A DNA stretch of 64,000 nucleotides from Bacteroidota bacterium. GTDB taxonomy: Bacteria; Bacteroidota; Bacteroidia; B-17B0; Aurantibacillaceae. A model generated the notes under the pieces. That model was not told the origin of the DNA. It saw nothing but the letters and a program-made list of their open reading frames with translations, and searched no databases. The translations under genes and the position numbers were made by a program. The stretch spans positions 49,401 to 113,400 of the forward strand of contig JAAFIQ010000014.1 of assembly GCA_013298715.1 (NCBI GenBank), in the 5' to 3' direction. This document shows, piece after piece, positions 8,845 through 18,528 of the stretch; position 1 is the first letter of the stretch, and every line of letters starts with the position of its first letter.

Positions 8845-9543
8845 ATGTTGGTTATTATTACAGGCGCATCTAAAGGAATTGGCTATGAACTCACTAAATT
8901 ATTTATGCAACAGCCTAATTATGCTGTTATGGGAATTGCACGTAATTGTGATTCGTTAATTAAACTTAATAAAAACAAGGCATATTCTAATTTACTTCCA
9001 ATACAGGCAGATATTACAAAAGAACAAGATATTCTAAAAATATACAAGCAAGTTAAATTGCTAAACTTACCAGTGGTATCGCTTGTAAATAATGCAGGCC
9101 AAATTGTAAATAAATCTTTCGAAAAGATTTCTAAAAAAGAGTTGCACAACGTTTATTCTACTAATGTGTTTGCTCCGTTTATTTTGGTTCAAAAACTTTT
9201 GCCTTTTTTAGGAAAAAAAGTTCGTACACATGTTGTGAATATAAGCAGCATGGGCGGTTTTCAAGGTAGCTCAAAATTTTCAGGATTAAGCGCTTATAGC
9301 AGTAGTAAAGCTGCCTTGAGTGGGCTAACGGAATGCTTAGCAGAAGAGTTTAAAAGTAAAAATATTGCAGTTAATTGTTTAGCAATTGGTGCGGTGCAAA
9401 CCCAAATGCTCAGCAAGGCATTTCCGGGCTATCAAGCACCCTTAACGCCAACTCAAATGGCGAGTTATATTTTTGAATTTACAATAAATGGACATAATTA
9501 TTTTAACGGTAAAATTTTACCAGTATCTTTATCGACCCCATAA
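8845..9543 (+). CDS. short-chain dehydrogenase/reductase
   Basis: 232 residues with a complete classical SDR layout: cofactor loop TGASKGIG at residues 6-13, NNAG near 80, catalytic Ser in VNISSMGG and YSSSK near 150. It probably reduces or oxidises a small alcohol or carbonyl using NAD(P)H in the cytoplasm; the substrate is not evident. It is rather short for the family, and the C-terminus has no substrate-defining motif I recognise. It is followed after 9 bp by a secreted protein and a TonB receptor and may share their transcript. Confidence 0.88.
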   Translation: MLVIITGASKGIGYELTKLFMQQPNYAVMGIARNCDSLIKLNKNKAYSNLLPIQADITKEQDILKIYKQVKLLNLPVVSLVNNAGQIVNKSFEKISKKELHNVYSTNVFAPFILVQKLLPFLGKKVRTHVVNISSMGGFQGSSKFSGLSAYSSSKAALSGLTECLAEEFKSKNIAVNCLAIGAVQTQMLSKAFPGYQAPLTPTQMASYIFEFTINGHNYFNGKILPVSLSTP

Positions 9544-9552
9544 TTTAAAAAA

Positions 9553-10044
9553 ATGAAAAATTATTTATTTCTTTTCGTAAGTATTCTTTCTCTTAATTCA
9601 ATTGCGCAAAAAAAATTTAAAGTTGAGTTAGAATTCAAATACAAACAACCCTATTGTGGAGCAGCAAAACCAAATGCGCAACAAATAGCAGAAGCTGAAA
9701 TAGAGCGCCCGCTAGACAAACAAACATTTTATGTTTATCTAAATAATATTTGTGTTGATACTTTGCTTACCAACGATAGTGGCAGAGTAGTCATAAAATA
9801 TTTACCGGGTGTTTATAATTTATTTGAGCCTTGGAAAATTTTGAAAAAAACACCTGATGGCTCACCTGTTACCGATTTTCATAAACCGTGTTTGGCAAAA
9901 GAGTGGGCCAAACCGAATTACGAACTCACCATTAAAGAAGACGATTTTAATTTAAAGTATTTTGAAATTAGTGCAAGTCGTTGTTCAAACCAATTGGCAT
10001 GTTTAAAGGTGCGCCATTTGCCTTCACTTATAAAACGAAAGTAA
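9553..10044 (+). CDS. small exported protein upstream of a TonB receptor
   Basis: 163 residues with a signal peptide (about 1-18, ending SIA-Q). The mature part has four cysteines (near YCGAAKP, NNICVD, KPCLAK and SRCSNQLACL), consistent with disulphides in the periplasm. A middle segment (DSGRVVIKYLPGVYNLFEPW) has the feel of an Ig-like or carboxypeptidase-regulatory beta-sandwich. It stops 1 bp before the TonB-receptor ATG, so the two are almost surely co-translated. It may be an accessory to that receptor. I do not recognise the family. Confidence 0.65.
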   Translation: MKNYLFLFVSILSLNSIAQKKFKVELEFKYKQPYCGAAKPNAQQIAEAEIERPLDKQTFYVYLNNICVDTLLTNDSGRVVIKYLPGVYNLFEPWKILKKTPDGSPVTDFHKPCLAKEWAKPNYELTIKEDDFNLKYFEISASRCSNQLACLKVRHLPSLIKRK

Positions 10045-10045
10045 T

Positions 10046-12421
10046 ATGTTATCAAAAAAATATTTACTTTTCGTTTTTATTTTTTTAAAATGTTACGCTT
10101 TTGCCCAAACAACAATTACCCAAACCATAAAAGGAGTGGTGCTTGATAAGCAAAGCCAAACACCACTGCCAGGAGTTATCGTACAGGTTTTAAATTCATC
10201 TCCATTACTTGGCGCTAGCACTAACGACAAAGGGGAATTTAAAATTATGAATGTTCCTATTGGCAGATGGCAATTAAAATTTCAAGCAATTAGTTACAAA
10301 GAAAAATATATTACAGTTATTTTAAATTCAGGTAAAGAAAGTATAAGTGTAATTGAACTTGAGGAGAGCGTAATACAAGGGCAAGAAGTTGTTGTAGTTG
10401 CGGAGCAAGATAAAACTAAAACAAACAACAAAATGAGCACCGTTAGCTCGCGCGTATTTAGTGCAGAAGAGGCCGCACGCTATGCTGGTAGTAGAAATGA
10501 TCCTGCGCGAATGGCAGCAAATTTTGCTGGTGTAAGTGGTGCTAACGATAGTAGAAATGATATTGTAATTAGAGGAAATTCGCCCATTGGTATATTATGG
10601 CGCTTAAATGGACTAGATATTCCTAATCCAAATCACTTTGGAAATGCAGGTAGTACAGGCGGACCAATAAGTATTTTAAATAACAACACGCTTGATAATA
10701 GCGATTTTATGAGTGGAGCATTTGCTTCCGATTACGGAAATGCAACCTCGGGCGTATTTGATTTACGCATGCGACAAGGCAATAACGAGAAGTTCGAATT
10801 TATGAGTCAGGTTGGTTTTAATGGTTTTGAGCTGGGAGCAGAAGGGCCGTTAAGTAAAAAGAAGAACGCTTCATTTATGGTAAATTATCGCTATTCTACA
10901 TTGTCAATTTTTAATGCTTTAAATATTGATTTTGGCACTGGAGACGCAATACCACAATATCAAGACGTAACTTTTAAAACAGATTTTAGTACCGAAAAAT
11001 TTGGGAAATTTTCTTTTTGGGGAATTGGTGGACTGAGCTATGTTGCTCTCTTGGAAAGCGATAAAAAAGGCGATCAAGCACTTTACGGCTATAGCGCACG
11101 CGATACGTATTTCCGCTCAAACGTAGGCGCTACAGGAGTTTCACACACCCTGCTTTTTAAAAACAATTCTTATTTAAAAACAAATTTTGGTGTAAATGGC
11201 AATTACAATAAAATTATTACTGATAGAATTGATACGGCTTTTAAAACACCAAAAAATTTGAAACCTGAATACAGGCAAACAACTCAAACAATAAAATATT
11301 CTTTCAACACAACCTATAATAAAAAATTTAATGCCCGTAATTTTTTAAATACAGGCGTGTATGCCGATTTCTTTAACACACTTTTTGTTGACAGTGTTGA
11401 TGACTTTTTTGGTGTAAACACATTTGTTACTCTGCGTAATTTTAAGGGCGAGGCTGCGCTGCTAAGAGGCTTTGTACAATGGCAACATAAATTTTCAGAT
11501 AAACTATCTTTAAATACTGGCATAAGTAATCAGTTTTTTCAGCTAAATAATAGCAATGCCGTTGAGCCACGTTTAGGATTAAAATACAGCATTAATCAAA
11601 AACAAAGTATAAGTTTAGGTGGGGGTTTGCACTCGCAGCTGCAGCCAATGTATGTTTATTTTGCTAGCGAAACTAAAAATGGAATAAGAACAGAAACGAA
11701 TAGAGGTCTTGATTTTACAAGAGCAGCGCATGCTGTGCTTGCTTACGATAATAATTTTTCTTCTAACTTTAGAATTAAGAGTGAACTCTATTACCAGTAC
11801 ATTTACAATGCGCCAGTAAAAAATACGCCTAACTATTTTTCAGCATTAAATTTAGGGGCAGATTTTGAAAGCCCGAATGTAAATTATTTGGTGAGCACGG
11901 GCACAGGGTATAATTACGGATTAGAATTAACCTTAGAAAAATTTTACAGCAAAGGATTTTATTTTTTAATTACAAGCAGTTTATTTGAAAGTAAATACAA
12001 AGGCAGCGACGGCGTATTAAGAAACACAGCCTTTAATGGCAACTATGTATTTAACGCATTAGGAGGAAAAGAATTTAAATTAAGTCAGAAATTATGCATT
12101 AGTTTAGATGTTAGAGGAACGTATGCAGGTGGAAAACGTTATGTGCCAATAGATTTAGAGGCCAGCATAGCAGCAAATGAAGAGAGAAGAAATGGTAACG
12201 AGGCATTTAATTTAAAGTATAAAGATTATTTCAGGTTAGATGTAAAGCCAGGATTTAGAATAAACTCCAAGCGCGTTACTCAAGAATTTAGTGTTGATAT
12301 TCAAAACATAACAAAAAACGAAAATGTGTTTCAGCAAAGTTACGACATTAAAAATAAAGTAATAAGAACGGATTACCAATTACGTTTTTTCGTATTGCCA
12401 CAGTATAGAATTTTGTTTTAG
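10046..12421 (+). CDS. TonB-dependent receptor with carboxypeptidase-regulatory-like domain
   Basis: 791 residues. A signal peptide (1-20) and a CarboxypepD_reg-like beta-sandwich (about 28-110, including KGVVLDKQSQTPLPGVIV) are followed by a plug domain (about 130-250, including NDIVIRGNSPIGILWRLNG) and a 22-strand-type barrel ending in an aromatic-rich segment (FFVLPQYRILF). No SusD partner follows, so this is a stand-alone receptor rather than a SusC/SusD polysaccharide pair. Siderophore, cofactor or peptide uptake are all possible. The exported four-Cys protein lies immediately upstream. Confidence 0.9.
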   Translation: MLSKKYLLFVFIFLKCYAFAQTTITQTIKGVVLDKQSQTPLPGVIVQVLNSSPLLGASTNDKGEFKIMNVPIGRWQLKFQAISYKEKYITVILNSGKESISVIELEESVIQGQEVVVVAEQDKTKTNNKMSTVSSRVFSAEEAARYAGSRNDPARMAANFAGVSGANDSRNDIVIRGNSPIGILWRLNGLDIPNPNHFGNAGSTGGPISILNNNTLDNSDFMSGAFASDYGNATSGVFDLRMRQGNNEKFEFMSQVGFNGFELGAEGPLSKKKNASFMVNYRYSTLSIFNALNIDFGTGDAIPQYQDVTFKTDFSTEKFGKFSFWGIGGLSYVALLESDKKGDQALYGYSARDTYFRSNVGATGVSHTLLFKNNSYLKTNFGVNGNYNKIITDRIDTAFKTPKNLKPEYRQTTQTIKYSFNTTYNKKFNARNFLNTGVYADFFNTLFVDSVDDFFGVNTFVTLRNFKGEAALLRGFVQWQHKFSDKLSLNTGISNQFFQLNNSNAVEPRLGLKYSINQKQSISLGGGLHSQLQPMYVYFASETKNGIRTETNRGLDFTRAAHAVLAYDNNFSSNFRIKSELYYQYIYNAPVKNTPNYFSALNLGADFESPNVNYLVSTGTGYNYGLELTLEKFYSKGFYFLITSSLFESKYKGSDGVLRNTAFNGNYVFNALGGKEFKLSQKLCISLDVRGTYAGGKRYVPIDLEASIAANEERRNGNEAFNLKYKDYFRLDVKPGFRINSKRVTQEFSVDIQNITKNENVFQQSYDIKNKVIRTDYQLRFFVLPQYRILF

Positions 12422-12433
12422 TAATGTATTAAA

Positions 12434-13720
12434 CTATTTCTTCTCAATAATATTTCTACCAATAGCGCATTGCAAGCACTTTCTTTTTGTGCAATAATTA
12501 TCATACAATTCAATTTGTGCTTGACCTTCAATTGCGCTAAATTCTTTTGAGTACTTACTTGCAAATAATTTTGTTTTATTGTTTTTTTCGTAAGCGCATT
12601 TTCCTAACAATTCAAAAGCATGTTCAGCAATTTCTTCTTTTTGAGTTTGTTTTCCATAGTAAAACAAAAAGGGAACTACTGCATTTATAATAATTATTTC
12701 AATAGAACTAGTTCCTAGTTGAAGTTGTTTCGTTGTTTGTTCTGCGGCATCAATACTATAGTGTGTTTTCCAATAAGCGCTTACATCATTAGTAAAAATT
12801 TCTTTTAAATTCTCAAACGATAAAATTTTATATGGTGCTCTTAAATAATTTGGGTGTTTGTTTACAAATGCAGCAAACTGCATCAATCTTAAATCAGGGA
12901 AATTTGCCGGTCTCATTTTACTTCGCTTAAATAATTTATTATTTAGTGGAATTAATTTGTATTTGTTTTTTAAAAATTCAAATTCATTTTGCAATTGCAT
13001 GCAATAAGCATCATCCACATAATTTTCTAAAAAACCACTTACGCCTAATAACAGACTCTCTAATTGTAAACAATTGTCTGCGTGTTTTAAAAGTATTTGT
13101 ATAGGTAAATGTTTGGCTAATAGCTCAAAGGGTAGTGCGTTTACATTAAAACCAAATGTACGCAAGAGCATTGCGTAATAGGATTGTAAATAATCGCCAT
13201 TAAACTCTTTAAAATAATTGTGCAAGCGCGTAGTCTTAGTCTCTAGGCGCTCAATTGCAAGGCGTTGCATCCAGGTAGAAAAAATAAACTCATTAACTTC
13301 AGGCAATAATTTAATGCAAGGTAAATTGTCCTTGCTTTCAATCAATTTGGTGTATTTAGTAATCAACTCCAAAGAAACATAGTCTTTTAACTCTACCACT
13401 TCTACATTGTGATTCAAATTCTGCTCAATGTTTTTATCATGCTCATAAACCAAATGCAAAATTATAGTATTGTAATTGCTATCGTTTTGATGTCTATGCC
13501 TTAACCAATCACTTGTTTTTAAATGTATTTCAATGTTACCAGCAAGAGTAATACCATCTATATTAATTCTTGCATTCAGAAAATCTGGACCAGAATCTTT
13601 ATTTAAATCTCCAAATTTTAAAACTTCAATCGTTTTTCCGCTTACACTTTGTAAAATGGTTGTAGAAATTAATTTATGAAGCCAAATAAACTGTAAAATA
13701 TTTTCTTTAAAATTAAGCAT
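12434..13720 (-). CDS. DUF2851 family protein
   Basis: 428 residues matching from memory the Bacteroidota-specific DUF2851 family: the N-terminus NILQFIWLHKL, then GDLNKDSGPDFLNARI, GNIEIHLKTSDW and HLVYEHDK. The C-terminus holds a Cys cluster (CTKRKCLQCAIG). The biochemical role is unknown. It overlaps the upstream YdcF-like gene by 8 bp, so the two are translationally coupled. No signal peptide or membrane helix is seen, indicating a cytoplasmic protein. Confidence 0.88.
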   Translation of the reverse strand: MLNFKENILQFIWLHKLISTTILQSVSGKTIEVLKFGDLNKDSGPDFLNARINIDGITLAGNIEIHLKTSDWLRHRHQNDSNYNTIILHLVYEHDKNIEQNLNHNVEVVELKDYVSLELITKYTKLIESKDNLPCIKLLPEVNEFIFSTWMQRLAIERLETKTTRLHNYFKEFNGDYLQSYYAMLLRTFGFNVNALPFELLAKHLPIQILLKHADNCLQLESLLLGVSGFLENYVDDAYCMQLQNEFEFLKNKYKLIPLNNKLFKRSKMRPANFPDLRLMQFAAFVNKHPNYLRAPYKILSFENLKEIFTNDVSAYWKTHYSIDAAEQTTKQLQLGTSSIEIIIINAVVPFLFYYGKQTQKEEIAEHAFELLGKCAYEKNNKTKLFASKYSKEFSAIEGQAQIELYDNYCTKRKCLQCAIGRNIIEKK

Positions 13721-14480
13721 AGCCTTTTAACTTATAAGTTAAATAACCAACCCATTCATGAATTAAAAATTGCCAACTAAATAAGGCATCAGGATTAGGC
13801 AATAACAAATGATCTAAAGTAAACCGCCTTAAGCCACTTTTACGATTAACGCAATAGGGTGTAAGGTTTTTGTAACCGGCTTTTTTAAAAACTGCTAAAC
13901 TACGTGGCATGTGATACGCTGATGTTACTAATAAAAAATTTCCATCAATTTTTAAACTGTCAAGTATTTTTTTTGTGAAGATTGCGTTTTCATAAGTGTT
14001 TTTACTTTTGCTTTCAATAATTAAACAGCTATCTGGCACATTTATACTCTTTAGGTATTTTTTTACATACAAAGCTTCGCGATGTTCTGGAAACTCAATA
14101 CTACCGCTTCCCCCACTAAAAATTAATTTTTTTATTCGTCCATTAGTTAAGTAAGGCAACATTTGAAATAATCTATCGCCACTATATCCAAAATTTATTT
14201 TTTGTACTCGAATATCAATAGATCCAATACCTCCCAATATAATTGCGCCATCATATTTCGTAGTTTGTAAATCATAATCAGGTGTTGTGAATTCGTAAGC
14301 CCTGTAACATTCATCGGCTAAAAATGAGTTGCTGAAGATGTAAAGTACTATGAGCGTGCCTATTCGTATTTTTTTTGCTCGCCCTTCAATTTTAGTTTTA
14401 AATGAATAGAGTAATAAAACAAAAACCCAAAATAAAGGATTAATAACAAAAGCTAAAATTTTTGAAAGAATAAAAAACAT
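13713..14480 (-). CDS. YdcF/ElyC family membrane protein (DUF218)
   Basis: 255 residues. Two N-terminal membrane helices (about 5-22 and 36-52) are followed by a DUF218 domain with YDGAIILGGIGS, FSGGSGS and the ENAIFTKKIL/LLVTSAYHMPRSLAVFKKAGY segments that form the family's active-site-like pocket. Relatives (ElyC, SanA, YdcF) act at the inner membrane in envelope and lipid-carrier homeostasis. It is the first gene of a two-gene operon with DUF2851. Confidence 0.85.
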   Translation of the reverse strand: MFFILSKILAFVINPLFWVFVLLLYSFKTKIEGRAKKIRIGTLIVLYIFSNSFLADECYRAYEFTTPDYDLQTTKYDGAIILGGIGSIDIRVQKINFGYSGDRLFQMLPYLTNGRIKKLIFSGGSGSIEFPEHREALYVKKYLKSINVPDSCLIIESKSKNTYENAIFTKKILDSLKIDGNFLLVTSAYHMPRSLAVFKKAGYKNLTPYCVNRKSGLRRFTLDHLLLPNPDALFSWQFLIHEWVGYLTYKLKGYA

Positions 14481-14556
14481 AATTTAAAAATACGAAATAA
14501 TTATGTTTGATAAGTTGTCAAAACTTCTACCTAAATCTAAAGTTAAGTTCTACAAC

Positions 14557-14592
14557 TTTCATACAATAACTTTTAGGTTTTGTAAAACATAT
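14557..14592 (+). promoter_or_regulatory. LytTR-type operator A (upstream of kinase gene)
   Basis: Two half-sites in the same orientation, TTTCATACAATAACT (14557-14571) and TTTTGTAAAACATAT (14578-14592), start 21 bp apart. A degenerate -7 box, TATTTTCA, begins at 14616, 24 bp after the last base of the second half-site, the same register as the four other copies in the window. This implies the kinase gene is under control of its own system. Confidence 0.65.
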
Positions 14593-14637
14593 TGCCATAA
14601 TTAAATTATAATTCCTATTTTCAAAAGTTGAACGTGT

Positions 14638-17523
14638 TTGTTTTTGAAAAAATGTTTTAAAATATTTTGGTGTATCTTACTGGTTGTTTATTCTACAAAA
14701 GCTCAAAATCCTTTGCATAAAAGGTTTGCACTAGAGAGCGGGATTCCTTTAGGTGCTATTTTTGATTTACATCAGGCTAAAAATGGTTTTATTTATCTGG
14801 CTACAGAAGAAGGCCTGCTGAGGTTTGATGGAAAGAAAACATTTTTATTTTCTGCGAAAGACGTATATAGAAAATCTGTTACAAATATTTTAGAGGCCGA
14901 TGATGGTACACTCTTTGTACAAAATTTTGGTGGCCAGTTTTTTAAATTGCCTCCAGAGAGTGATAGCCTAGAGTACATTGATAAAATTGAAACGCAAGGA
15001 GTATTCAAATATGCAACCCTAACCAGAAACAATAACATCGTGTTTATTGCGCCAAATTTTATTGGCTGTTATAATTATAAAATTAATCGGGTTACAAAAG
15101 TTCCGCTTAAGACATTACAGTATTACCAATCGAGCGCTCGAAAAGGGAAAAACGATTTAACGCTAATTGATTTAAAATATAAAACTGTTTTTGCAAAACA
15201 CTATAATAACCAACTTAAATACAACTTTAAAAAAAATACAACTTTATTTTTTCATGCGCAATTCAATTACAAAAATTTACTCCTTTCAAAATTATATCCA
15301 TTCACAATCGAACATTTATTATCAAACGATACTATCTGTTTAAAGGAAATAAATAAAGAAGCAATTATTAATCACATTACAATTGTTGATAACAAGTTTT
15401 TGGCTGTACTAACTACAAATGGCGCCTACATCTACGATAAATCATACAAGTTAATTTATCATTGGTTTGCAAAAGAAAGTATATCAGGGATGATTAAAGA
15501 TTCTCAAAATAATTATTGGCTCAGTACACTTAACAATAGTTTGATTCTTATAGCTCAGCCAAACACCAAACACTATTTATTAAATAAAAGTTTTACTACA
15601 ATTAACTTTAAAGGCGATAAATTTATAGCAGGAACGACAGATAACGAAATTTACGAGTGGGATGGTGATAATAAAACGAAATTAATTTTTAAGGATTCCG
15701 TAACACATGGAGTAAGAGCACTTTTATATAATAAGCAAGCGGAAGAGCTAATCTTTTCAAATCAGTTTTTTCATCGCTTAGGTTCAAACATTAATCTTAA
15801 TAACAAATTATCAGTTAATTCTATTACCCAGGTTTCTCCCAATGGATATTTGATTGCTGAAGGTTCTACAGTTTCGTTTTATAACATTTCTGAAAAAGAT
15901 AGTTTATTCAAATCTTTTAAAATCAATTCTTCCGAAATTTTCGGGAATCGCTTTTCATTATCTAAAAATATTTACCGATCATCTGTTGCTAAACTTATTA
16001 ATGGCAATGAAGTTATAGCTGCCACAACAAGTGGTCTAATATCTTTCGAAGCGGGCGTTGAGAAAAATATTTTGTTTGGTAATAAAAAAATTAATGCCGT
16101 GTCTATTGAAAATATTAGCTCCGATTCATTACTCATTGCTACGCAAAATCAAGGTGTTTTGTTGTATACCAAAAAACGTATAAGTAGCTTTTTACCTATT
16201 ACAAGTTTTAAGTATCCCGAAATTTATAAAATGAAACTTTATGAAAATAAAATCTTCATAGTTAATTATTATGGTTGCGATGTTTACGATTATAATAAAA
16301 AATTAATTACAAGTTACGCTATATCCGACGGTATTTACGGATGTGATTTGCTTGATTTTGTTGTTAAAGACAACGTTACATATGTTGCAAACTTACAAGG
16401 TGTTTTTAAGTTAAATTACACCGAAGTAGCTAAGAATAATTCTCCACCAAAAATTATTATAAACTATTTTAAAATTAATAATAAAAAAGTAAACAAATTT
16501 ACAAATCACCAATTACCTTACCAAACCTATGTGTTAGATATTGAGTTTTCTGCAATAGACTTTAAAGGACTATCTACTACTAAAGTTTACTATAGAATTA
16601 ATGATGGCGATTGGATTGAAACTACCGAGAATAGAATTTTATTAACCTCGCTTGGCCCCAACGATTACAATTTGCAAATAAAAGCCATCAACGAAAAAGG
16701 TTTAGAAACTTTGTATCCTGCTCAAATAAAATTTACAATTAATAATCCGTTTTACAAAACATGGTACTTTATTGGAGGAATATCTGTTTTACTAATTGGC
16801 ATTATAGTTACGTTGTTTATGGTGCGTTTAAAAAGTAGTCAATCACGTAACAAAATTTTAGCCGAAAAAATTGAACTACAGAAGTCACTCTATAAATCAA
16901 ACTTAGCCAGTATAAAATCTCAAATGAATCCACATTTTATTTTTAATGCGCTAAATACAATACAATCCTTTATTTATCTTAACGAAAAAGAAGCTGCCTC
17001 CCAGTACCTTGTAAATTTTAGTGAATTAACGCGTTTAATTCTAGAAATGAGTAACAAAGAAAAGGTACATTTAAGCGAGGAGATAAAAGCCATTGAGTTA
17101 TACTTAAAACTCGAAAAAATGCGCTTTGAAGATAGTTTTAAGTACTCAATTAATTACACCTCAAATATTAATAAAGGTGTATTATTCCCTTCTATGCTTA
17201 TTCAGCCTTATGTTGAAAATGCTATTAAACATGGTCTCTTACATAAGAAAGGAGAGAAAATATTGGAGTTAAATTTTAGTTCTGAGAAAAATGTATTAAC
17301 CGTAGAAATTATTGATAACGGTATTGGGATTGAAGCGTCAAAAGAGATAAACAAGCAACGTAATAAAAATCACACCTCGTTTGCTACACAAGCCAACCAA
17401 AAACGCTTTGAGTTGCTAAACGAAAGCTTCGAGCTATCAATTGGAGTTGAAATTATCAACCTATACAATACCAATAATCAACCCGCAGGAACCAAAGTGT
17501 TACTTAAAATACCTATTTCATAA
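14638..17523 (+). CDS. propeller-type sensor histidine kinase (LytS type)
   Basis: 961 residues from TTG 14638; the TTG at 14644 (MKKCFKIFW) makes a more usual signal-peptide start. Residues about 25-610 form degenerate beta-propeller repeats (DLHQAKNGFIYLATEEGLLRF), then a Y_Y_Y domain (about 640-690), a membrane helix (about 706-730), a coiled coil and the kinase core: His766 in MNPHFIFNALN, N box PYVENAIKHGL, G box DNGIG and final GTKVLLKIP. The cognate LytTR regulator starts 63 bp downstream. Both genes carry operator-like repeats, so the system probably autoregulates. The regulated set seems to be the exported proteins up to 24.4 kb. The signal sensed is unknown. Confidence 0.9.
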   Translation: MFLKKCFKIFWCILLVVYSTKAQNPLHKRFALESGIPLGAIFDLHQAKNGFIYLATEEGLLRFDGKKTFLFSAKDVYRKSVTNILEADDGTLFVQNFGGQFFKLPPESDSLEYIDKIETQGVFKYATLTRNNNIVFIAPNFIGCYNYKINRVTKVPLKTLQYYQSSARKGKNDLTLIDLKYKTVFAKHYNNQLKYNFKKNTTLFFHAQFNYKNLLLSKLYPFTIEHLLSNDTICLKEINKEAIINHITIVDNKFLAVLTTNGAYIYDKSYKLIYHWFAKESISGMIKDSQNNYWLSTLNNSLILIAQPNTKHYLLNKSFTTINFKGDKFIAGTTDNEIYEWDGDNKTKLIFKDSVTHGVRALLYNKQAEELIFSNQFFHRLGSNINLNNKLSVNSITQVSPNGYLIAEGSTVSFYNISEKDSLFKSFKINSSEIFGNRFSLSKNIYRSSVAKLINGNEVIAATTSGLISFEAGVEKNILFGNKKINAVSIENISSDSLLIATQNQGVLLYTKKRISSFLPITSFKYPEIYKMKLYENKIFIVNYYGCDVYDYNKKLITSYAISDGIYGCDLLDFVVKDNVTYVANLQGVFKLNYTEVAKNNSPPKIIINYFKINNKKVNKFTNHQLPYQTYVLDIEFSAIDFKGLSTTKVYYRINDGDWIETTENRILLTSLGPNDYNLQIKAINEKGLETLYPAQIKFTINNPFYKTWYFIGGISVLLIGIIVTLFMVRLKSSQSRNKILAEKIELQKSLYKSNLASIKSQMNPHFIFNALNTIQSFIYLNEKEAASQYLVNFSELTRLILEMSNKEKVHLSEEIKAIELYLKLEKMRFEDSFKYSINYTSNINKGVLFPSMLIQPYVENAIKHGLLHKKGEKILELNFSSEKNVLTVEIIDNGIGIEASKEINKQRNKNHTSFATQANQKRFELLNESFELSIGVEIINLYNTNNQPAGTKVLLKIPIS

Positions 17524-17551
17524 AACAAGTAGTACAATTTGTAAAACAATA
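17516..17551 (+). promoter_or_regulatory. LytTR-type operator B (upstream of response regulator)
   Basis: TTTCATAAAACAAGT (17516-17530) and ATTTGTAAAACAATA (17537-17551) are 21 bp apart. The first overlaps the kinase stop codon. A perfect -7 box, TATATTTG, begins at 17575, again 24 bp after the second half-site. It ends only 4 bp before the GTG start of the regulator, so this promoter would give an almost leaderless message. Confidence 0.68.
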
Positions 17552-17586
17552 GCTACTTTTATTGTATTCGTTATTATATTTGATAA

Positions 17587-18312
17587 GTGAAAGTTATAAT
17601 TATTGATGATGAAAAGCGAGCACGTCAGTTGCTTCAAGCTATTTTAAACGAAAAGTTTACAGATATTGAGGTAGTAGATGATTGCGAAGATTTGCCATCA
17701 GGCATAAAATCCATAAAAAAACACAAGCCTAACTTAGTGTTTTTAGACATTGAGATGCCAGGGTTTAGCGGCTTACAATTACTCGATTTTTTTAATGAGG
17801 ATGAAATCGATTTCTCGATAATTTTTGTAACTGCCTACAGCGAATTTGCAATTCAAGCCTTTAAACTTTCGGCCATTGATTATATATTGAAACCTATTAA
17901 TATTGATGCGCTTGCCGAAGCTATTGAGCGGTATAGAAAAATTGAAATCAAACAGCAACTTTTACTTGAGGGACTTAAAAGTAATTTGAGTTCTTCTAGT
18001 GAGAAAAAAATTGCCTTACCTAGTCGCGATTCTGTTACCTATATAACACCAAGCGATATTTTATACATTAAAGCAGATGGCGCTTACTCTAATTTTTACT
18101 TAAATAACAAAGTAAGACACACGCTTAGTCGTAATTTAAAATTTGTTGAAGAAATGGTTGCAGAGTTTACCTACTTAAAGCGTTGCCACAAATCATTTAT
18201 TGTTAATACAAATGCTATTGCTGTACACAATCATTCTGTGGGTGTTGTTGTTCTTAATGATGGCAGTGAGGTTGCTGTTTCAGACGACAGAGTTTCTGAA
18301 ATTGTAAATTAA
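17587..18312 (+). CDS. LytTR-family response regulator
   Basis: 241 residues with a GTG start that keeps the N-terminal receiver strand intact (MKVIIIDDEKRARQLL). The receiver has D7/D8, phospho-acceptor D54 in VFLDIEMPGFSG, a Thr in FVTAYSE and the Lys in YILKPIN. The LytTR domain spans about 140-240 (KRCHKSFIVNTNAI). It is the partner of the kinase upstream and the likely binder of the 21-bp-period repeats at 14557, 17516, 18419, 20931 and 23112. LytTR proteins typically bind pairs of about 9-bp direct repeats and activate from just upstream of the promoter, which fits the geometry here. Confidence 0.93.
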   Translation: MKVIIIDDEKRARQLLQAILNEKFTDIEVVDDCEDLPSGIKSIKKHKPNLVFLDIEMPGFSGLQLLDFFNEDEIDFSIIFVTAYSEFAIQAFKLSAIDYILKPINIDALAEAIERYRKIEIKQQLLLEGLKSNLSSSSEKKIALPSRDSVTYITPSDILYIKADGAYSNFYLNNKVRHTLSRNLKFVEEMVAEFTYLKRCHKSFIVNTNAIAVHNHSVGVVVLNDGSEVAVSDDRVSEIVN

Positions 18313-18418
18313 ATACATCATCTCTCTTATAGCCCTTGATGTAGGTAAAATCAGTCGATTTAAGCAATGATTTTTTTGAGTTCTTGTTTTTTCTACTCGT
18401 CATACCAAATCCAACAAC

Positions 18419-18475
18419 TTTCATAAAACAACTATTACCTTTTATAAATCATGTTGGTGCTTTCATAAAACATGA
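18419..18475 (+). promoter_or_regulatory. LytTR-type operator C, three half-sites
   Basis: Three half-sites in exact 21-bp register: TTTCATAAAACAACT (18419-18433), TTTTATAAATCATGT (18440-18454) and TTTCATAAAACATGA (18461-18475). A weak fourth (CGTCATACCAAATCC, 18398) lies one period upstream. The -7 box TACTTTTG begins at 18499, 24 bp after the third half-site, and the ATG follows at 18529. This is the most extended operator of the set. Confidence 0.72.
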
Positions 18476-18528
18476 GCTTAAAAGGTTTTTGTTGAAACTA
18501 CTTTTGTGTAACAAAAAACCAGAAAAAA

